DNA of 7,549 nucleotides from Ilumatobacteraceae bacterium (GTDB lineage Bacteria; Actinomycetota; Acidimicrobiia; Acidimicrobiales; Ilumatobacteraceae), in contig JALOLG010000061.1 of assembly GCA_025456105.1 (NCBI GenBank), forward strand, positions 1 to 7,549. Direction: 5' to 3'. Under the pieces are notes generated by a model. It ran no database searches. It was given only the letters and a program-made list of their open reading frames with translations, and was not told the origin of the DNA. Below are positions 1-6,401 of this stretch, piece after piece (the first letter of the stretch is position 1; each line of letters starts with the position of its first letter). Position numbers and translations under genes: made by a program.

Positions 1-816
1 CATGAGGTCGGCGAGCAGGCTGGCGGTGGTCTCGCTGCCAGCCACCTGGATCTGGCGGATGATCGACAGCATCTCGGCCGTGTTCAGCGGGCCACCGCCC
101 AGCTCGTCGTCGGGCGGCAGCTCGGCGTTGACGAGGTCGGTGAGGAAGTCGTCGCGCGGCTCGGCCCGGCGCAGGTCGAGCTCGCTCGCGAAGTACTGCT
201 GCTGCTCGACGATGTCGCGCTCGGCGGCGACGCGCTCGTCGTCGCTGATGATCCGCCCGATGGCCGCGACCGACGAGTCGGCCCAGCGCTTGAAGTCGGC
301 CTGGCGCGTGTCGGGTACCTCGAGCACGACGGCGACCGCCCGGACCGGCAGGGGCGCGGCGAACTTCGCGAGGAAGTCCACCCGTGGCGCGCGCTCGAAC
401 CCGGCCACGAGGTCCTCGCAGATCTCGCGGATGGCCGGCTCGAGCAGCGCGATCCGCTTCGGCGTGAACGCCATCGACACCAGGCGCCGGTACCGGGTGT
501 GCACGGGCGGGTCCTCGGTGAGCATCGTCGACACGTTGGGCCAGCCGTCCTTGACGACCTCCTTGAGCCGTGCGAGGAGCTCGGGCGACGGCTTGGCCGC
601 CGGACTGCCGAAGCGCGACGAGAACGTGACCGGATCGTGCAGGATGCGCTTCACGTCCGCGTGGCGCGACACCGCGAAGATCCGCTCACCGGCCCGGCCG
701 AGCTGGGCACCGTCGAGCTCGAGCACCGGCGCCTCGTCGCGCATCGCCCGGTAGTGCGGGTACGGGCACTGCACGACGGCGTCGTCGGTGGCATCGAAGC
801 TGACGGGTGCGGTCAT
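1..816 (-). CDS. Cytochrome P450, N-terminal 272 residues (runs off the left edge)
   Basis: A leftward gene starting with ATG at 816-814 and open to base 1, so 272 of roughly 400 residues are present. P450s are haem monooxygenases that insert one oxygen atom into a substrate using electrons from a ferredoxin or fused reductase; this one lacks a membrane anchor, as usual for soluble bacterial forms. The N-terminus reads CPYPHYRAMRDEAPV, typical of bacterial P450s. The C-helix motif DPPVHTRYRR (about residues 98-107) carries the His and Arg that normally contact the haem propionates. The I-helix oxygen-activation motif AGSETT starts at residue 259. The ExxR motif and the haem-cysteine loop lie beyond the edge and cannot be checked. 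GGAGAG stands 8 bases before the start, inside the upstream DUF167 gene, and the two genes overlap in ATGA, so translation is probably coupled. The family is certain; substrate and CYP subfamily are unknown. Confidence 0.95.
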   Translation of the reverse strand, partial: MTAPVSFDATDDAVVQCPYPHYRAMRDEAPVLELDGAQLGRAGERIFAVSRHADVKRILHDPVTFSSRFGSPAAKPSPELLARLKEVVKDGWPNVSTMLTEDPPVHTRYRRLVSMAFTPKRIALLEPAIREICEDLVAGFERAPRVDFLAKFAAPLPVRAVAVVLEVPDTRQADFKRWADSSVAAIGRIISDDERVAAERDIVEQQQYFASELDLRRAEPRDDFLTDLVNAELPPDDELGGGPLNTAEMLSIIRQIQVAGSETTASLLADLM

Positions 817-1088
817 GCGGGCAACTCTCCTGCGTGCGGGTCGTGCGGGGTCAGGGCCGAAGGTCCCGAATCGGGTACCTCGAGCACCTTGTCGCGCGAG
901 CGCTGCCCCGACACGATCGCCACCTCTCGCGGACGCACGCCGAGGTGCGTGGCGACGATGCGGACGACCGCGTCGTTCGCGGCGTCGTCGACGGGTGGGG
1001 CGGTGGTGCGCACCACCAGCCGACCGTCGCGCTCACCGTCGACCCCGTCGCGCGACGAGCGGGGGATCACCCGGACGGCGATGCGCAT
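813..1088 (-). CDS. DUF167 (YggU-like) family protein
   Basis: A 91-residue protein of the DUF167/YggU family, small conserved proteins found in bacteria and eukaryotes whose biochemical role is not established. The family pattern is visible in order: a first strand with RVIPRSSRD (residues 6-14), LVVRTTAPPVDDAAN (24-38; the family usually has VDGxAN, so the Gly is Asp here), and IVSGQRSRDK (58-67). Residues 68-91 form a Pro/Ser/His-rich tail beyond the conserved domain; its codons also contain the ribosome binding site of the downstream P450. The stop codon overlaps the P450 start by 4 bases (ATGA), so both are probably one transcriptional and translational unit. No Shine-Dalgarno sequence precedes the start; instead a -10 hexamer lies exactly six bases before ATG, suggesting a leaderless mRNA. 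The pairing may reflect economical gene packing rather than shared function. Confidence 0.85.
   Translation of the reverse strand: MRIAVRVIPRSSRDGVDGERDGRLVVRTTAPPVDDAANDAVVRIVATHLGVRPREVAIVSGQRSRDKVLEVPDSGPSALTPHDPHAGELPA
825..830 (-). promoter_or_regulatory. Ribosome binding site of the left P450
   Basis: On the minus strand GGAGAG is followed by 8 bases and then the ATG at 816. It lies within the last codons of the DUF167 gene and supports ATG 816 as the true start of the P450. Confidence 0.7.
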
Positions 1089-1094
1089 GAGCCC

Positions 1095-1100
1095 AGGGTA
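1095..1100 (-). promoter_or_regulatory. Leaderless-type -10 hexamer of the DUF167-P450 operon
   Basis: The minus strand reads TACCCT, then six bases (GGGCTC), then the DUF167 ATG at 1088. A TANNNT hexamer at -12 to -7 relative to the first base of the start codon is the arrangement known for leaderless transcripts in actinobacteria. No purine-rich ribosome binding site is present upstream, which fits. No convincing -35 element is visible. A TANNNT match alone is weak; its exact placement makes the call. Confidence 0.5.
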
Positions 1101-1128
1101 CGACGATCGCTGCGGACGGCGCGGCTGG

Positions 1129-1134
1129 TAGAAC
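1129..1134 (+). promoter_or_regulatory. Possible -10 hexamer of the LLM-OYE operon
   Basis: TAGAAC lies at -13 to -8 relative to the ATG at 1142. It matches TANNNT except for its last base, with a 7-base gap to the start. The gene has no visible Shine-Dalgarno sequence, so transcription starting at or one base before ATG is plausible. This promoter would be back to back with that of the DUF167 operon inside the same 53 bases. Confidence 0.3.
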
Positions 1135-1141
1135 CGACGTC

Positions 1142-2140
1142 ATGAGCGTCCCGCTGTCGATCCTCGACCTCGCGATCATCGGTCGTGGCGAGACGGCCCG
1201 TGACGCCCTCGAGGCTGCTGTCGTGGTGGCGCGGCGTGCCGAGGAGCGCGGGTACCGGCGGGTCTGGTACGCCGAGCACCACAACATGGCGCGCATCGCC
1301 TCGTCGGCCACGAGCGTGCTGATCGCCCACGTCGCGGCGCACACCACCACGATCCGGCTCGGCGCCGGGGGCGTCATGCTGCCGAACCACTCACCGCTCA
1401 CGATCGCCGAGCAGTTCGGCACCCTCGCCGATCTGCACCCGGGTCGCCTCGACCTCGGTCTCGGTCGTGCGCCGGGCAGCGACCAGGTGACGATGCGGGC
1501 GCTGCGCCGCGACGTGCAGGCGGCCGACACGTTCCCGCAGGACGTGCTCGAGCTCCAGGGCTACCTCTCTGGTCGCAGCCGGGTCCCGGGTGTCGAGGCG
1601 ATCCCCGGGCGCGGCACGAACGTGCCGCTCTACGTGCTCGGCTCGTCGCTGTTCGGCGCCCAGCTGGCCGCCGCGCTCGGTCTGCCGTACGCGTTCGCCT
1701 CGCACTTCGCGCCCGACGCGCTGCAGGCCGCGGTGCGGATCTACCGCGAGCGGTTCCAGCCGTCGGAGCAGCTCGCCGAGCCCTACGTGATGGCCGGTGT
1801 CAACGTGATCGCGGCCGACGACGAGGCCGATGCGCTCGACCAGCTCCACCAGGTGAGCCGTGCCCGCGTGGCGCTCCTGCTCGGCCGGGGCACCGAGTAC
1901 ACCGACGAGGAGGCCGACGCGCTGCTCGCGTCCCCGCAGGGTCGTCACATCACCCAGATGATGCGGTACTCGGCGGTCGGCACGCCTGCCACCGTGGCGA
2001 GCTACCTCGACGAGTTCGCCCGCCACGCCGACGCCGACGAGCTCGTCGTCGTCCACGCCGGCCCCACGCTCGACGCGCGGCTCCGCTCGATCGACCTGCT
2101 CGCCGACGTGTGGGCGCTCGCGCCGGCCGGGGCTCGATAG
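1142..2140 (+). CDS. LLM-class flavin-dependent oxidoreductase (bacterial luciferase-like, MsnO8-type)
   Basis: A 332-residue protein of the luciferase-like monooxygenase superfamily. Members are TIM-barrel enzymes that use reduced FMN, often supplied by a separate reductase, or F420 in some branches, to oxidise or hydroxylate small molecules. The sequence resembles the MsnO8/YhbW-type group: an N-terminal strand [17 protein letters not shown] at 42-48, LPNHSPL at 80-86, AEQFGTL at 89-95, and [15 protein letters not shown] at 100-114. Length is normal for this group (about 330). No signal peptide or membrane segment is seen, so it should be cytosolic. The ATG at 1142 puts the conserved first strand at residues 5-13; no ribosome binding site precedes it. 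The gene ends in TAG two bases before the next ATG, so it is almost certainly cotranscribed with the following OYE flavoprotein. The substrate cannot be inferred, and FMN versus F420 is unresolved, although the group is generally FMN-type. Confidence 0.9.
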   Translation: MSVPLSILDLAIIGRGETARDALEAAVVVARRAEERGYRRVWYAEHHNMARIASSATSVLIAHVAAHTTTIRLGAGGVMLPNHSPLTIAEQFGTLADLHPGRLDLGLGRAPGSDQVTMRALRRDVQAADTFPQDVLELQGYLSGRSRVPGVEAIPGRGTNVPLYVLGSSLFGAQLAAALGLPYAFASHFAPDALQAAVRIYRERFQPSEQLAEPYVMAGVNVIAADDEADALDQLHQVSRARVALLLGRGTEYTDEEADALLASPQGRHITQMMRYSAVGTPATVASYLDEFARHADADELVVVHAGPTLDARLRSIDLLADVWALAPAGAR

Positions 2141-2142
2141 CC

Positions 2143-4104
2143 ATGTCGCACCGCTACGAGCACCTGTTCACGCCGCTCCAGGTGGGCCCGCTCACGCTCA
2201 AGAACCGGATCGTGCGCTCGGCCCACGGCACGCTCATGACGGGCGAGCGCCTGATCGCCTACCACGAGGCTCGCGCCGCCGGTGGCGTGGCGCTCAGCAC
2301 GCTCGAAGCCACCGGCGTGCACGCCGACGCTCCGAGCCTGATCCCGCTCCACAGCGACGAGTGCATCCCCTTCTACCGTGAGATCTCGAGCCGCATGCGC
2401 CCGTACGGGATGGCGCTGCTGCAGCAGATCTACCACCCGGGCTCGGCGACCCGACCGAAGAAGGCGGCCACGCAGGTGTCCGCGAGCGCGATCCCGAACC
2501 CGATGGTGGGCGGCATCCCGACGGCCATGTCGACCGCGCAGATCCACGAGATGGTGGAGGCGTTCGGCGCGGCGGCGCGCCGCTGTCGTGAGGGTGGTCT
2601 CGACGGGATCGACCTGCACGCCTCGTCGGGCTACCTGATCGAGCAGTTCCTCTCGCCGGCCAACAACGTCCGCGACGACGAGTACGGCGGCTCGCTCGAG
2701 AACCGGATGCGGTTCCTCATGGAGATCCTCGACTGCATCCGCGCCGAGGTGGGCCGCGACTACCTGGTGGGCATCCGGCTTCCCAACGAGGAGTACATCC
2801 CCGGTGGGCTCACGCCCGACGACGTCGCCGAGATCGCGCGCATCGTCGAGCCGCACGTCGACTACGTGTCGCTGCACATGGGGTCGTACTGGCGCTTCTA
2901 CAAGCTGCTCGCCCCGATGGACGAGCCGCTCGCGAACGAGATGCCGTCCAACGCCGTCATCACCGCCGGGCTCACCGCGCCGACGATGGTGGTGGGGCGG
3001 ATCATGACGCTCGACGACGCCGAGCGGATCGTCGCCGACGGGGCGGCCGACATGGTGTCGATGGTGCGGGCGCTGATCGCCGACCCCGAGCTGGTCGCGA
3101 AGTCCGAGCGCGGCGAGGCGCACCTCGTGCGGCCGTGCATCGGCTCGAACGTCGGCTGCGTCGGCCAGCTCATGTCCACCGGCACGCTCAGCTGCGTGGT
3201 CAACGTGGCCGCGGCACGCGAGACCGCGGTGCCGTTCGACCCGCCGGGTCCGGCGCCCGAGCGCAAGCGCGTGCTGGTGGTGGGCGGAGGCCCGGCCGGG
3301 CTGGAGGCCGCTCGCACGGCGGCGCTGCGCGGTCACGAGGTCCACCTCTACGAGGCGAACCGCCACCTCGGGGGACAGGTGGCGATCGCAGCGACCGCAC
3401 CGCACCGCAGCGACATCGGGGCCATCACCGAGTGGCTCACCGACGAGGTGGAGCGGCTGGGCGTCACGATCCGGCTCGCGACGATGGTCACCCCCGACGT
3501 GGTCGCCGAGCTCGCGCCCGACGAGGTGATCCTCGCCACGGGCGTCTCACCCCGGCGCGACGGCTTCCAGCTCACCACTCCGGTCGAACCGGTGCCCGGT
3601 CACGACCTGGCGCACGTGTTCACGTCGTGGGACGTGTTCGGCTTCGGTGGCCGGGCCGAGCTGGTGGGCCCGGCGCTCGTCTACGACGACACCGGCACGT
3701 TCGAGGCGATCTCGGTGGCCGACCGCCTGCTCGAGGCGGGGCTCGCCGTCACGATGGTGGGCCGGCTCGACGCGATCGGTGCGACGCTGCCGTACCCGCC
3801 GGCCACGGTGGCCGCGGCGAAGGAGCGGCTGATGTCGGGTGCGTTCGACTTCGTCGGTGGCCACCACCTGCTCGAGATCCACCCCGACGCCGTCGACATC
3901 GGCGTCGCGTTCACCGACCGCCGTCGCACGATCCCGGCCTCGACGGTGGTGATCGTCACCTACGGCCATCCGAACCGCGAGCTGGGCGAGCTGCTCGACG
4001 CCGAGCCCGGTGCGTGGGCCGTGCACCGCATCGGCGACGTCACGGGCACCAACGGCCTGCTCCCCGCCATCCACCAGGCCGCCGCGCTCGCCCGGGCGAT
4101 CTGA
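2143..4104 (+). CDS. OYE-family FMN/FAD oxidoreductase, 2,4-dienoyl-CoA reductase / trimethylamine dehydrogenase-like, with a three-cysteine Fe-S motif
   Basis: A 653-residue multidomain flavoprotein. An N-terminal OYE TIM barrel binding FMN (about 1-330) begins LFTPLQVGPLTLKNRIV and includes LHASSGYLIEQFLSP with Tyr164, matching the catalytic Tyr of E. coli FadH. A cysteine segment follows, then an FAD/NAD module: GGGPAG at 381-386, ATG at 465-467, a degenerate second nucleotide-binding region VYDDTGTFEA (513-522), and the closing IGDVTG around 630-635. In the family, electrons pass between pyridine nucleotide or substrate, FAD, a 4Fe-4S cluster and FMN. Here the cluster motif reads Cys332-x2-Ser335-x3-Cys339-x11-Cys351, so the second ligand is Ser. 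The active site has His159-x-x-Ser162 instead of the usual His-x-x-His/Asn. The sequence is also like OYE proteins linked to mycofactocin systems, but no mycofactocin gene is seen here. ATG 2143 is preferred over GTG 2110 because family N-termini start just here. Substrate unknown. Confidence 0.92.
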   Translation: MSHRYEHLFTPLQVGPLTLKNRIVRSAHGTLMTGERLIAYHEARAAGGVALSTLEATGVHADAPSLIPLHSDECIPFYREISSRMRPYGMALLQQIYHPGSATRPKKAATQVSASAIPNPMVGGIPTAMSTAQIHEMVEAFGAAARRCREGGLDGIDLHASSGYLIEQFLSPANNVRDDEYGGSLENRMRFLMEILDCIRAEVGRDYLVGIRLPNEEYIPGGLTPDDVAEIARIVEPHVDYVSLHMGSYWRFYKLLAPMDEPLANEMPSNAVITAGLTAPTMVVGRIMTLDDAERIVADGAADMVSMVRALIADPELVAKSERGEAHLVRPCIGSNVGCVGQLMSTGTLSCVVNVAAARETAVPFDPPGPAPERKRVLVVGGGPAGLEAARTAALRGHEVHLYEANRHLGGQVAIAATAPHRSDIGAITEWLTDEVERLGVTIRLATMVTPDVVAELAPDEVILATGVSPRRDGFQLTTPVEPVPGHDLAHVFTSWDVFGFGGRAELVGPALVYDDTGTFEAISVADRLLEAGLAVTMVGRLDAIGATLPYPPATVAAAKERLMSGAFDFVGGHHLLEIHPDAVDIGVAFTDRRRTIPASTVVIVTYGHPNRELGELLDAEPGAWAVHRIGDVTGTNGLLPAIHQAAALARAI

Positions 4105-4117
4105 GGACGTCCCGCGT

Positions 4118-4516
4118 TCAGCCGGACGAGTCGGGGTGGATCTGCACCTCGGTGTGCTCGCCGAGCACGACGAAGTCGGCGTCGGCGTGGAGGATGTGTG
4201 CATCGGCGCTGATCGCGACGGCGGCGATGAGGCAGTCGGTCAGCCGGCGAACCGTGGCGCCTCGGACCCGGCACGCCCGGTACAGCGAGGCAGCCAGCTC
4301 GTAGTCGGCCGACGTCGTCGGCAGCAGCGTCGTCCTGCCGAGCAGGCTGCGCAGCTGGGCCAGGTGGCGCTCGTCGTGCGCGCCCGCAAGTACCTCCATC
4401 ACGACGACGTCACAGGTGGCGAGATCGGCGTCGAGCAGCCGGTCGACGGCGTCGCAGACCGGCGACCCGGTGTCGCGCAGGAACTCGATCCATGCCGAGC
4501 TGTCGACGAGGATCAC
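4118..4516 (-). CDS. vapC: VapC-type PIN-domain ribonuclease toxin
   Basis: A 132-residue PIN-domain protein, the toxin of a type II toxin-antitoxin pair. VapC toxins are Mg2+-dependent RNases that cut tRNA or rRNA and stop growth when freed from VapB. The acidic catalytic residues are in place: Asp5 in [12 protein letters not shown], Glu41 in VVMEVLAG, Asp94 in [11 protein letters not shown], and Asp112/Asp114 in HADADFVVL. Full length and intact, so probably active. The start is GTG at 4516-4514, overlapping the vapB stop in GTGA, which implies translational coupling and antitoxin-first synthesis. No separate strong ribosome binding site is visible. It ends 13 bases from the convergent OYE gene stop. 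The RNA target cannot be predicted. Confidence 0.93.
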   Translation of the reverse strand: MILVDSSAWIEFLRDTGSPVCDAVDRLLDADLATCDVVVMEVLAGAHDERHLAQLRSLLGRTTLLPTTSADYELAASLYRACRVRGATVRRLTDCLIAAVAISADAHILHADADFVVLGEHTEVQIHPDSSG

Positions 4517-4713
4517 ACGCGGCTCGAACGGAGCTGGTCGAGGTCCGCGTCCCAGCCGGTGCCGCGCATCGCGCGAGCCTCATCCAGGCCGAGCGGCTCC
4601 CCGGCCAGGTGCCGCAGGGCCAGGTTGACCGCATCACGCTTGGTGCGCAGGTGGAATCGGGTCATGACGCGCTCGCAGAGCTCGTCATCGATGTCGATGT
4701 TGGTGCGCGTCAT
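4513..4713 (-). CDS. vapB: VapB-type antitoxin (ribbon-helix-helix family)
   Basis: A 66-residue antitoxin. The N-terminal half ([19 protein letters not shown], then [15 protein letters not shown]) matches the VapB ribbon-helix-helix pattern: a strand that would pair in the dimer and bind DNA, then two helices. The C-terminal [16 protein letters not shown] matches the family tail (GxGWxxDLxxxR) that wraps into the VapC groove and blocks its active site. The start at ATG 4713 is chosen over GTG 4728 because family members begin at this MxRTNIDID point and because the -10 hexamer sits six bases before it; starting at 4728 would place the start inside the promoter. The stop overlaps the vapC start by four bases. 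VapB proteins normally repress their own operon, and repeated GTGTAT elements occur at the promoter. Confidence 0.92.
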   Translation of the reverse strand: MTRTNIDIDDELCERVMTRFHLRTKRDAVNLALRHLAGEPLGLDEARAMRGTGWDADLDQLRSSRV

Positions 4714-4728
4714 ACACCAACGATACAC
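4712..4728 (-). repeat. Two GTGTAT direct repeats over the vapB promoter and start (candidate operator)
   Basis: GTGTAT on the minus strand occurs at 4728-4723 and again at 4717-4712, 11 bases apart, about one DNA turn. The first overlaps the -10 hexamer and the second runs into the start codon. Ribbon-helix-helix antitoxins often bind tandem short repeats on one face of the DNA, so this is a reasonable VapB autoregulation site, but the inference rests on position only. Confidence 0.35.
4720..4725 (-). promoter_or_regulatory. Leaderless-type -10 hexamer of vapBC
   Basis: The minus strand reads TATCGT, then TGGTGT, then the vapB ATG at 4713. The hexamer is at -12 to -7, the leaderless arrangement, and no Shine-Dalgarno sequence is present. 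This gives the toxin-antitoxin pair its own promoter within the 55 bases after the P450 stop. A 9-base direct repeat, CGTCGGGCG, occurs at 4731-4739 and 4745-4753 just upstream; its role is unknown and it may be chance in GC-rich DNA. Confidence 0.5.
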
Positions 4729-4768
4729 ATCGTCGGGCGACGTCCGTCGGGCGCCGTCGACCCCGACC

Positions 4769-6106
4769 TCAGGCGCCGGCGGCCTTCCGGAATCGCAGGT
4801 GCAGCCGGAGCGTGCCGAGCATGATCCCGGGCTGGTGCAGCCAGTCGTTGCCGTCGCCGTACTCGATCGACTCGAGCCGGTCGAGGAGCAGCCCCCATGC
4901 GATCTGCTGCTCGGTGCGCGAGAGCGTGGCGCCGGGGCACACGCGCGGGCCGGCCGAGAACGCCACGTGGCGGATCACGCCTTCTCGCTCGATGTCGAGC
5001 TCGTAGGGATCGGCGAACTCCTCGGCGTCGACGTTCGCGGCCCCGAAGCGCAGGTGCAGCAGCGACCCGGCGGGCACCTCGACGCCCTGGAACACCTCGT
5101 CCTGCCCCGCCAGGCGGGTCGACAGCCCGTGCGTGGGTGAGCGCATCCGCATCCCCTCCTCCACGAAGGTGCGCACCTTGGAGCGATCGGCCCGCAGCTG
5201 CTCGAACGTGCCCGGGTGCTCGCACAGCAGCTGGGCCTGCTCCTCGAGCGCGTACTGCGTGGTCTCGAGGCCGCCGAGGATCATGGCGTGCACGATCCCG
5301 GCGATCTCGAGGTCGGTGAGCGTGCGGTCGAGCGCCTCGTAGTGCACGTTGCACAGGAAGGTCACCATGTCGTCCTGCGGGTCGAGCCGCTTGGCCTTGA
5401 CGTGCTCGTAGATGTACTCCTGGAACCCGTCGAGGCGGGCGACCATCTCCTCGGTCTGCTCGGGGGTGAGCTCGTGGCGGAGCCCGGTGCCGTGCACGAA
5501 CGGCATGACCGCCGCGTCGCCCCACGCGGCGAGCAGCGGGATGTCCTCCTGCGGGAAGCCGAGGATGCTCGCCATGACACGCTGGGGGAGCGGCCGCGCG
5601 AAGCGGCTGATGAACTCCACCTCGCCGTCGTCGATCCACGAGTCGATGAGGTCGTTCGCGTGGCGGGTGATCATGTCGCGGTGACGTGAGGCGCCCGTGC
5701 CGACCCACGGATCGGTGAGCTCCTTGCGGTGCCGGTTGTAGAGCTCCTGCGTCGGGCGCAGCGACAGCATCGACGCCTGCATGAGGCTGTGGTGGCGCTC
5801 GTACGCCTCCTCCGGCGAGAGGCCCTGCTCGACGAGCTGGCCGAGTCGCTTGGTGGTGAGCACGGGGAACCGGTCGGGGTCGCGCACGATCAGGCTGATG
5901 TCGGCGTGCTTGGTGATCACGAACGCGTCGGTGCCCGGGATCAACCCGCCGCCCTCGATGCGCAGCACCGGTGCCTCGCGGTGGAGGATCTCGTACGCCT
6001 CGTACCAGTGCTCCTGGGCGCCCTCGCCGAAGAGGTCGACGTCGTCGAGGTGCACCGGGCACGTCATCGGACTCAGCTCGTGGTTCACGTGCTTCGGGTA
6101 TGCCAT
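4769..6106 (-). CDS. Cytochrome P450, complete
   Basis: A complete 445-residue soluble P450. C-terminal landmarks are intact: I-helix GGLETT at 278-283, ExxR as Glu317-Gly-Met-Arg320, the [12 protein letters not shown] stretch after the K-helix, and the haem loop [10 protein letters not shown] with Cys390 as the iron ligand. The usual His two residues before Cys in the loop is Arg, a common variant. The C-helix region is unusual: where most bacterial P450s have DPPxHxRxR, this one reads [13 protein letters not shown], with an insertion-like [13 protein letters not shown] segment before it. The start is ATG 6106, where GGAGG lies 9 bases upstream; an open frame continues to 6250 but is Gly/Thr/Arg-rich and not P450-like. 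The gene diverges from the second OYE gene and is followed on the same strand by vapBC. No ferredoxin partner is in the window; substrate unknown. Confidence 0.96.
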   Translation of the reverse strand: MAYPKHVNHELSPMTCPVHLDDVDLFGEGAQEHWYEAYEILHREAPVLRIEGGGLIPGTDAFVITKHADISLIVRDPDRFPVLTTKRLGQLVEQGLSPEEAYERHHSLMQASMLSLRPTQELYNRHRKELTDPWVGTGASRHRDMITRHANDLIDSWIDDGEVEFISRFARPLPQRVMASILGFPQEDIPLLAAWGDAAVMPFVHGTGLRHELTPEQTEEMVARLDGFQEYIYEHVKAKRLDPQDDMVTFLCNVHYEALDRTLTDLEIAGIVHAMILGGLETTQYALEEQAQLLCEHPGTFEQLRADRSKVRTFVEEGMRMRSPTHGLSTRLAGQDEVFQGVEVPAGSLLHLRFGAANVDAEEFADPYELDIEREGVIRHVAFSAGPRVCPGATLSRTEQQIAWGLLLDRLESIEYGDGNDWLHQPGIMLGTLRLHLRFRKAAGA

Positions 6107-6115
6107 GTGCTCCCA

Positions 6116-6120
6116 CCTCC
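6116..6120 (-). promoter_or_regulatory. Ribosome binding site of the complete P450
   Basis: GGAGG on the minus strand lies 9 bases before the ATG at 6106. It decides the start against in-frame upstream codons and shows that this mRNA has a leader, unlike the likely leaderless operons elsewhere in the window. Confidence 0.7.
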
Positions 6121-6198
6121 GTGCGTCGGCTCCCCTGCCGGCTCGGTGGTCACGCGTATCAGGTCCGACCCGTGGGCCCCGAGGCGGAGTCCGAGAGG

Positions 6199-6218
6199 TG
6201 GTGCCGGTCGTGGCACCA
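6199..6218. repeat. Inverted repeat TGGTGCC-N6-GGCACCA
   Basis: A perfect 7-bp dyad with a 6-base centre, about 93 bases upstream of the leftward P450 start. It could be a binding site for a dimeric regulator of the P450, or a chance hairpin in GC-rich DNA. No T-run follows it on either strand, so it is not a typical terminator. Confidence 0.35.
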
Positions 6219-6343
6219 TCTGCCGGTGGCCCGCCCGTCGACGTCACCACCGGCGGTTGCTCGACGAGGAGCTGGTCGAGGCGACGAACACCGGCCCCGC
6301 AGCGTTCGGCGCGACGGTGGCCGCGCTGCGTGCCACGTGCTGA

Positions 6344-6372
6344 TTGTGCCCGACGGCGTCGTGACCTACGTT
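6344..6372 (+). promoter_or_regulatory. Candidate promoter of the second OYE gene
   Basis: TTGTGC at 6344-6349 (first three bases of the TTGACA -35 consensus) is separated by 17 bases from TACGTT at 6367-6372 (TANNNT -10). Transcription would start near 6379, about 33 bases before the GTG start, inside the 16-bp palindrome. Both hexamers are partial matches; the canonical spacing and the operator position are the main support. Confidence 0.45.
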
Positions 6373-6373
6373 G

Positions 6374-6389
6374 TGCAACACGTGTTGCA
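6374..6389. promoter_or_regulatory. Perfect 16-bp palindrome, probable repressor operator
   Basis: TGCAACACGTGTTGCA is identical to its own reverse complement, ends 22 bases before the OYE start codon, and covers the predicted transcription start. Perfect, relatively AT-rich palindromes of this size in an actinobacterial promoter are typical of TetR-family or similar dimeric repressors. A repressor bound here would block transcription of the OYE gene; an effect on the P450, whose start is about 270 bases away, is possible but less direct. No regulator gene is in the window. Confidence 0.65.
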
Positions 6390-6395
6390 TGATTG

Positions 6396-6401
6396 AGGGG
6401 G
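6396..6401 (+). promoter_or_regulatory. Ribosome binding site of the second OYE gene
   Basis: AGGGGG lies 10 bases before the GTG at 6412. An in-frame TGA at 6394-6396 bars any start further upstream, so GTG 6412 is the only standard start codon that keeps the family N-terminus. Confidence 0.55.

Noticed and set aside
2..754. A rightward open frame of 250 codons at the left edge
   Set aside because: It is antisense to the left-hand P450, whose I-helix and C-helix motifs are unmistakable; the product is Ser/Arg-rich.
2110..2142. GTG 2110 as the start of the first OYE protein
   Set aside because: It would add [11 protein letters not shown], overlap the LLM gene by 31 bases and precede the conserved family N-terminus that begins at ATG 2143.
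2002..3405. A long leftward open frame of 467 codons
   Set aside because: It lies opposite the LLM and OYE genes, is Arg/His/Val-rich with no recognisable motif, and is the usual antisense artefact of GC-rich coding DNA.
4105..4117. Rho-independent terminator between the convergent OYE and vapC genes
   Set aside because: The gap is only 13 bases and I found no stable stem with a T-run on either strand.
4714..4728. GTG 4728 as the start of vapB
   Set aside because: The extra residues MYRWC are not family-like and the codons overlap the -10 hexamer; ATG 4713 fits both family and promoter.
4010..5140. A rightward open frame of 376 codons across several genes
   Set aside because: It crosses the end of OYE, vapC, vapB and part of the P450 on the other strand or frame and has no domain signature.
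6107..6250. N-terminal extension of the complete P450 to 6250
   Set aside because: The added 48 residues are low-complexity Thr/Gly/Arg/Pro and a GGAGG ribosome binding site marks ATG 6106.
6226..6396. A rightward open frame from GTG 6226 to TGA 6396 upstream of the second OYE gene
   Set aside because: The product is Arg-rich and the frame runs through the promoter and palindrome; no ribosome binding site or motif supports it.
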